This document shows, piece after piece, positions 4,549 to 7,010 of a DNA stretch of 7,010 nt. Both the position numbers and the translations under genes were made by a program. The notes under the pieces were generated by a model that saw only the letters and a list, made by a program, of their open reading frames with translations, did no database searches and was not told the origin of the DNA. The DNA is from Ferruginibacter sp. (GTDB lineage Bacteria; Bacteroidota; Bacteroidia; Chitinophagales; Chitinophagaceae). The stretch spans positions 1 through 7,010 of the forward strand of contig JANXOQ010000316.1 in assembly GCA_025357775.1 (NCBI GenBank). Direction: 5' to 3'. How positions within the stretch are numbered: position 1 is the stretch's first letter; each line of letters begins with the position of its first letter.

Positions 4549-6975
4549 TTATCCTTTAATTCTTTTAGCTTCATCCTCAGACCCTGCTTTTCTTTGTCTA
4601 GCGCTTTTTATTTGCGCACTACCAAATCTATAGCTAAATGTTAGTCTAAAAGTTTGACTTTCCCAATTACCATTTCCAATAATATATAAGCCGCCAAAAT
4701 TACTAACAGCACCCCAAGGAGCAGTGTGCAAAATATCTGTTGCAGCTATTTTTACAGTTGCCGCTTTGTTTAAAAATTGTTTTTGTAAACCTAAATCTAG
4801 GCTACCATTTGCTTTAGACTTCCAAGTACCACCCCATACACTAGGCCCACTAAAATATCCACTAATTTCTGCTGTATAATCTTTTCCTAAAATAAAACTT
4901 TGTTGTAAATATGCACCAAAACTTGGTACTTTTTCCCTTACTTTATTTTCTCCAATAAAGCCATTAAATATTTGATAATTGTACCAAATATTCGCATACC
5001 CATTCCACCATTTATTTATGGGTGTAGGGGAACCAATATTAAAACTTATAATTTGCTGTTGTGCCAGGTTTTTTTGCTGTATAAATGTAGCGTTACCTGC
5101 TGTATCTGTAGCTTGTGTGGCATAATCTTTTACATTACTATAACCAATTGTTGTATTTATAAAACCCATAAATGTGTGCATTAGTTCAATATTATCTGTA
5201 TACTGGGGTCTTAAAAATGCATTTCCTTTTTCATAAGTTAATTCATCTAGTTTATTTTCAAATGGATTTAAATCTTGATAAGTAGGTCTATCTATGCGCT
5301 TGCTATAAGTTAGGTTTAAACTATGTTTTTGGTTAATATTCCATGTAAGAGCTGCACTCGGAAAAAGATTTACATAGTTACGTTTTACCCTATTATCAGC
5401 TTGTACAATTCCATCTGCTCTTGTAAGGTTGCCATCACTAATAGTTTGTTCTATCCGCAAGCCAGATTGTAAACTCCATTTTTGGTTTAGCTGCACCTGG
5501 TAGTTTGTGTAAGCAGCATTTACATTTTCAGTGTAAGAAAAATCATTGCTTCTACTAAGTTGTTTTACCGGTATTCCTTGTGGGTTATCAGTAAAAAAGT
5601 CAAAAGTATTTTTAGTTGTTACAAATGCAGTTTTTAAACCATATCCTAATTTTCCTTTTCCTAACTTTTGCTCTGCGTCTATTTTAGCAGTAAAAATATT
5701 AATATCGGTTGGGGTATAATTTCTATTTGTAATTTTATCTATTTCTACCCCGTTTTTATCTTTATAACTATTTGGTTGTACACTTCTACCAGTACCTTTA
5801 AATAATCCATAATCTGCATCAAAATTTATTTCTCTTCCACTTGTGTCTATATATCTATAATTCAAATTAAAATTAGCATTTGTACGACTGCCAGGTATTG
5901 CATTTGTAGCAAATAGTTTTTTTACAAATGTTTTCGTAGGGTCAAACGAAATATCAGTATTTCCATTATTTCCCCAATTAGTATTACTAAAATTGGTTGT
6001 TGCTAAAAAGCCAATAGTATTTTTATTATTTATAAAATAATCTGCACCCGCTTTTATATTAATGTTTTTATCATCACTTTTATTTACAGATTTATTATCA
6101 TACAGCGTATCTTTTTGTACACGAAATAAATTTAATTCACTTCTATTTATCCCAACACTTTCACCAATATTTCCAAATACATTTATTTTTTTATCTCTAT
6201 AGTTTAAGTTCAAAGAGCCATTGCCTTTTGGGGTAAAACCTTGCGTAAAACCTAAGTTTACACTGCCATTTGTACCAAATTTTTTATTCTTTTTTAGCCT
6301 TATGTTTACAATACCTGCATTACCACTTGCGTCGTATTTGGCACTTGGGTTGCTTATCATTTCTATTGCTTCAATATCATTGCTGTTTATACTTTTAAGA
6401 TATGCTGCTAGGTCTTTAGTGTCTAATTGCATCATTTTCCCATCTACATATACACGTACGCCAGTCTTACCTTTCATGCTTATGTTTTCGTTATTATCTA
6501 CCTGCACGCCTGGGCTTTTGCGTAGTAATTCTAATGCATCGCTTCCTTGAGCATTTATACTTTGTTCTACATTAAAAACAGTTTTGTCAGCTTTTACTTC
6601 TATCATTGGCTTTTTTGAAACAATTACTATGTTTTGTAAGTTTTTTGAAACTTCTGTAAGTTTTACTGTTTCAACATTTATAATCTGAGCATCTAAGAAA
6701 GTATATTTTTTTGAGTACTTATTTTCGTAACCAATACCTGTGAATAATAGCAAATAATCTCCATTTTTATTTGTGGTTATTTCATATTTACCACCAATTT
6801 CACTTACAGCTGCCTTTACCAAGCTACTATCTTTTGCATTTAATAAACTAATTGTAATTAATTTTAGCCCTACATTTTTTATATCATTTACTGTGCCTGT
6901 AATTTTAATTTGTGCATTTAATTGACTATAAATGGCTAAAAAGCCCATTATAACTGTAAAAATCTTCTTTCTCAT
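4549..6975 (-). CDS. TonB-dependent-receptor-like outer-membrane beta-barrel protein (PF14905-type)
   Basis: This 808-residue outer-membrane protein has the domain order of the Bacteroidota family with a PF14905-type barrel. A signal peptide (1-21, cleavage after LNA) is followed by a carboxypeptidase-regulatory-like Ig-type domain (about 23-108, with the GKYEI strand and Leu/Gly-rich turns). A short TonB-box-like stretch, LQNIVIVSKKP, lies at 113-123. The plug domain (about 124-230) contains DALELLRKSPGVQVD, a GKTGVRVYVDGK loop and NPSAKYDASGNAGIVNI. The barrel runs from about 235 to FSYRFG at 780-785, followed by a 23-residue charged tail. At 808 residues it is shorter than SusC proteins (about 1000), and no SusD gene lies next to it, so glycan import of the SusCD type is unlikely. 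Substrate is unknown; some relatives may serve peptide or siderophore uptake or be structural. It is the first visible gene of a - strand unit that may include the DUF6263-like gene. Confidence 0.88.
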   Translation of the reverse strand: MRKKIFTVIMGFLAIYSQLNAQIKITGTVNDIKNVGLKLITISLLNAKDSSLVKAAVSEIGGKYEITTNKNGDYLLLFTGIGYENKYSKKYTFLDAQIINVETVKLTEVSKNLQNIVIVSKKPMIEVKADKTVFNVEQSINAQGSDALELLRKSPGVQVDNNENISMKGKTGVRVYVDGKMMQLDTKDLAAYLKSINSNDIEAIEMISNPSAKYDASGNAGIVNIRLKKNKKFGTNGSVNLGFTQGFTPKGNGSLNLNYRDKKINVFGNIGESVGINRSELNLFRVQKDTLYDNKSVNKSDDKNINIKAGADYFINNKNTIGFLATTNFSNTNWGNNGNTDISFDPTKTFVKKLFATNAIPGSRTNANFNLNYRYIDTSGREINFDADYGLFKGTGRSVQPNSYKDKNGVEIDKITNRNYTPTDINIFTAKIDAEQKLGKGKLGYGLKTAFVTTKNTFDFFTDNPQGIPVKQLSRSNDFSYTENVNAAYTNYQVQLNQKWSLQSGLRIEQTISDGNLTRADGIVQADNRVKRNYVNLFPSAALTWNINQKHSLNLTYSKRIDRPTYQDLNPFENKLDELTYEKGNAFLRPQYTDNIELMHTFMGFINTTIGYSNVKDYATQATDTAGNATFIQQKNLAQQQIISFNIGSPTPINKWWNGYANIWYNYQIFNGFIGENKVREKVPSFGAYLQQSFILGKDYTAEISGYFSGPSVWGGTWKSKANGSLDLGLQKQFLNKAATVKIAATDILHTAPWGAVSNFGGLYIIGNGNWESQTFRLTFSYRFGSAQIKSARQRKAGSEDEAKRIKG

Positions 6976-7000
6976 TTTTAATAATTTTATTATTGTAATG

Positions 7001-7008
7001 CAAAGTAA
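7001..7008 (-). promoter_or_regulatory. Candidate -7 promoter box of the outer-membrane barrel gene
   Basis: On the - strand these bases are TTACTTTG, matching the Bacteroidota TAnnTTTG element at all but one fixed position and ending 25 bases before the ATG at 6975. The -33 region lies beyond the window edge, so the promoter cannot be confirmed. The leader between is A/T only, as is common for translation starts in this phylum. Confidence 0.3.
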
Positions 7009-7010
7009 AG

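Noticed and set aside
4972..6550. Plus-strand frames of 70 and 109 residues
   Set aside because: They are antisense to the outer-membrane barrel gene, with no domain signal; the hydrophobic stretches come from complementing Asn/Lys-rich codons.
4549..6975. SusC-type polysaccharide uptake gene
   Set aside because: The protein is too short, has the PF14905-type plug/barrel signature, and has no SusD neighbour in the visible part.

Overview
The window is AT-rich and looks like a chromosomal piece of a Bacteroidota genome, probably Chitinophagaceae-like. Four things suggest this: a DUF6263-type secreted protein, an outer-membrane protein with a carboxypeptidase-regulatory-like domain and a PF14905-type beta-barrel, the lack of Shine-Dalgarno sequences with A-rich leaders instead, and promoter -7 boxes of the TAnnTTTG type. 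No assignment below phylum level is firm.

Layout, left to right. Positions 2-121 hold the last 39 codons of a transposase whose C-terminus resembles the IS1595/ISXO2 family; the rest lies outside the window. After about 250 bases without a recognisable gene comes an initiator tRNA-fMet gene (372-443), followed by a strong intrinsic terminator (512-541). Then come two ribosome-assembly GTPases on the + strand: era (691-1560) and der (2097-3407). They are separated by a 536-base insert. The insert contains a decayed gene for a four-helix-bundle '23S rRNA intervening sequence' (IVS/S23) protein (1638-2003), with two in-frame stops and no frameshift. On both sides of it lie arrays of a 7-base unit (consensus about NNTTGCN): 1562-1596 starts next to the era stop, and 2023-2096 ends right at the der start codon. 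On the - strand, and convergent with der, are a secreted Met-rich DUF6263-like protein (3570-4400) and a TonB-dependent-receptor-like outer-membrane barrel protein (4549-6975). A hairpin at 3512-3553 between the two convergent blocks probably terminates the - strand unit and perhaps der as well.

How the genes relate. Era and Der act in late assembly of the 30S and 50S subunits respectively, and the initiator tRNA feeds the same translation machinery. The two - strand genes encode envelope proteins; they may be cotranscribed but have no known shared pathway. The most unusual structure is the IVS pseudogene with its flanking, same-register heptamer arrays, inserted between two housekeeping genes. 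No convincing new multi-gene system is visible.
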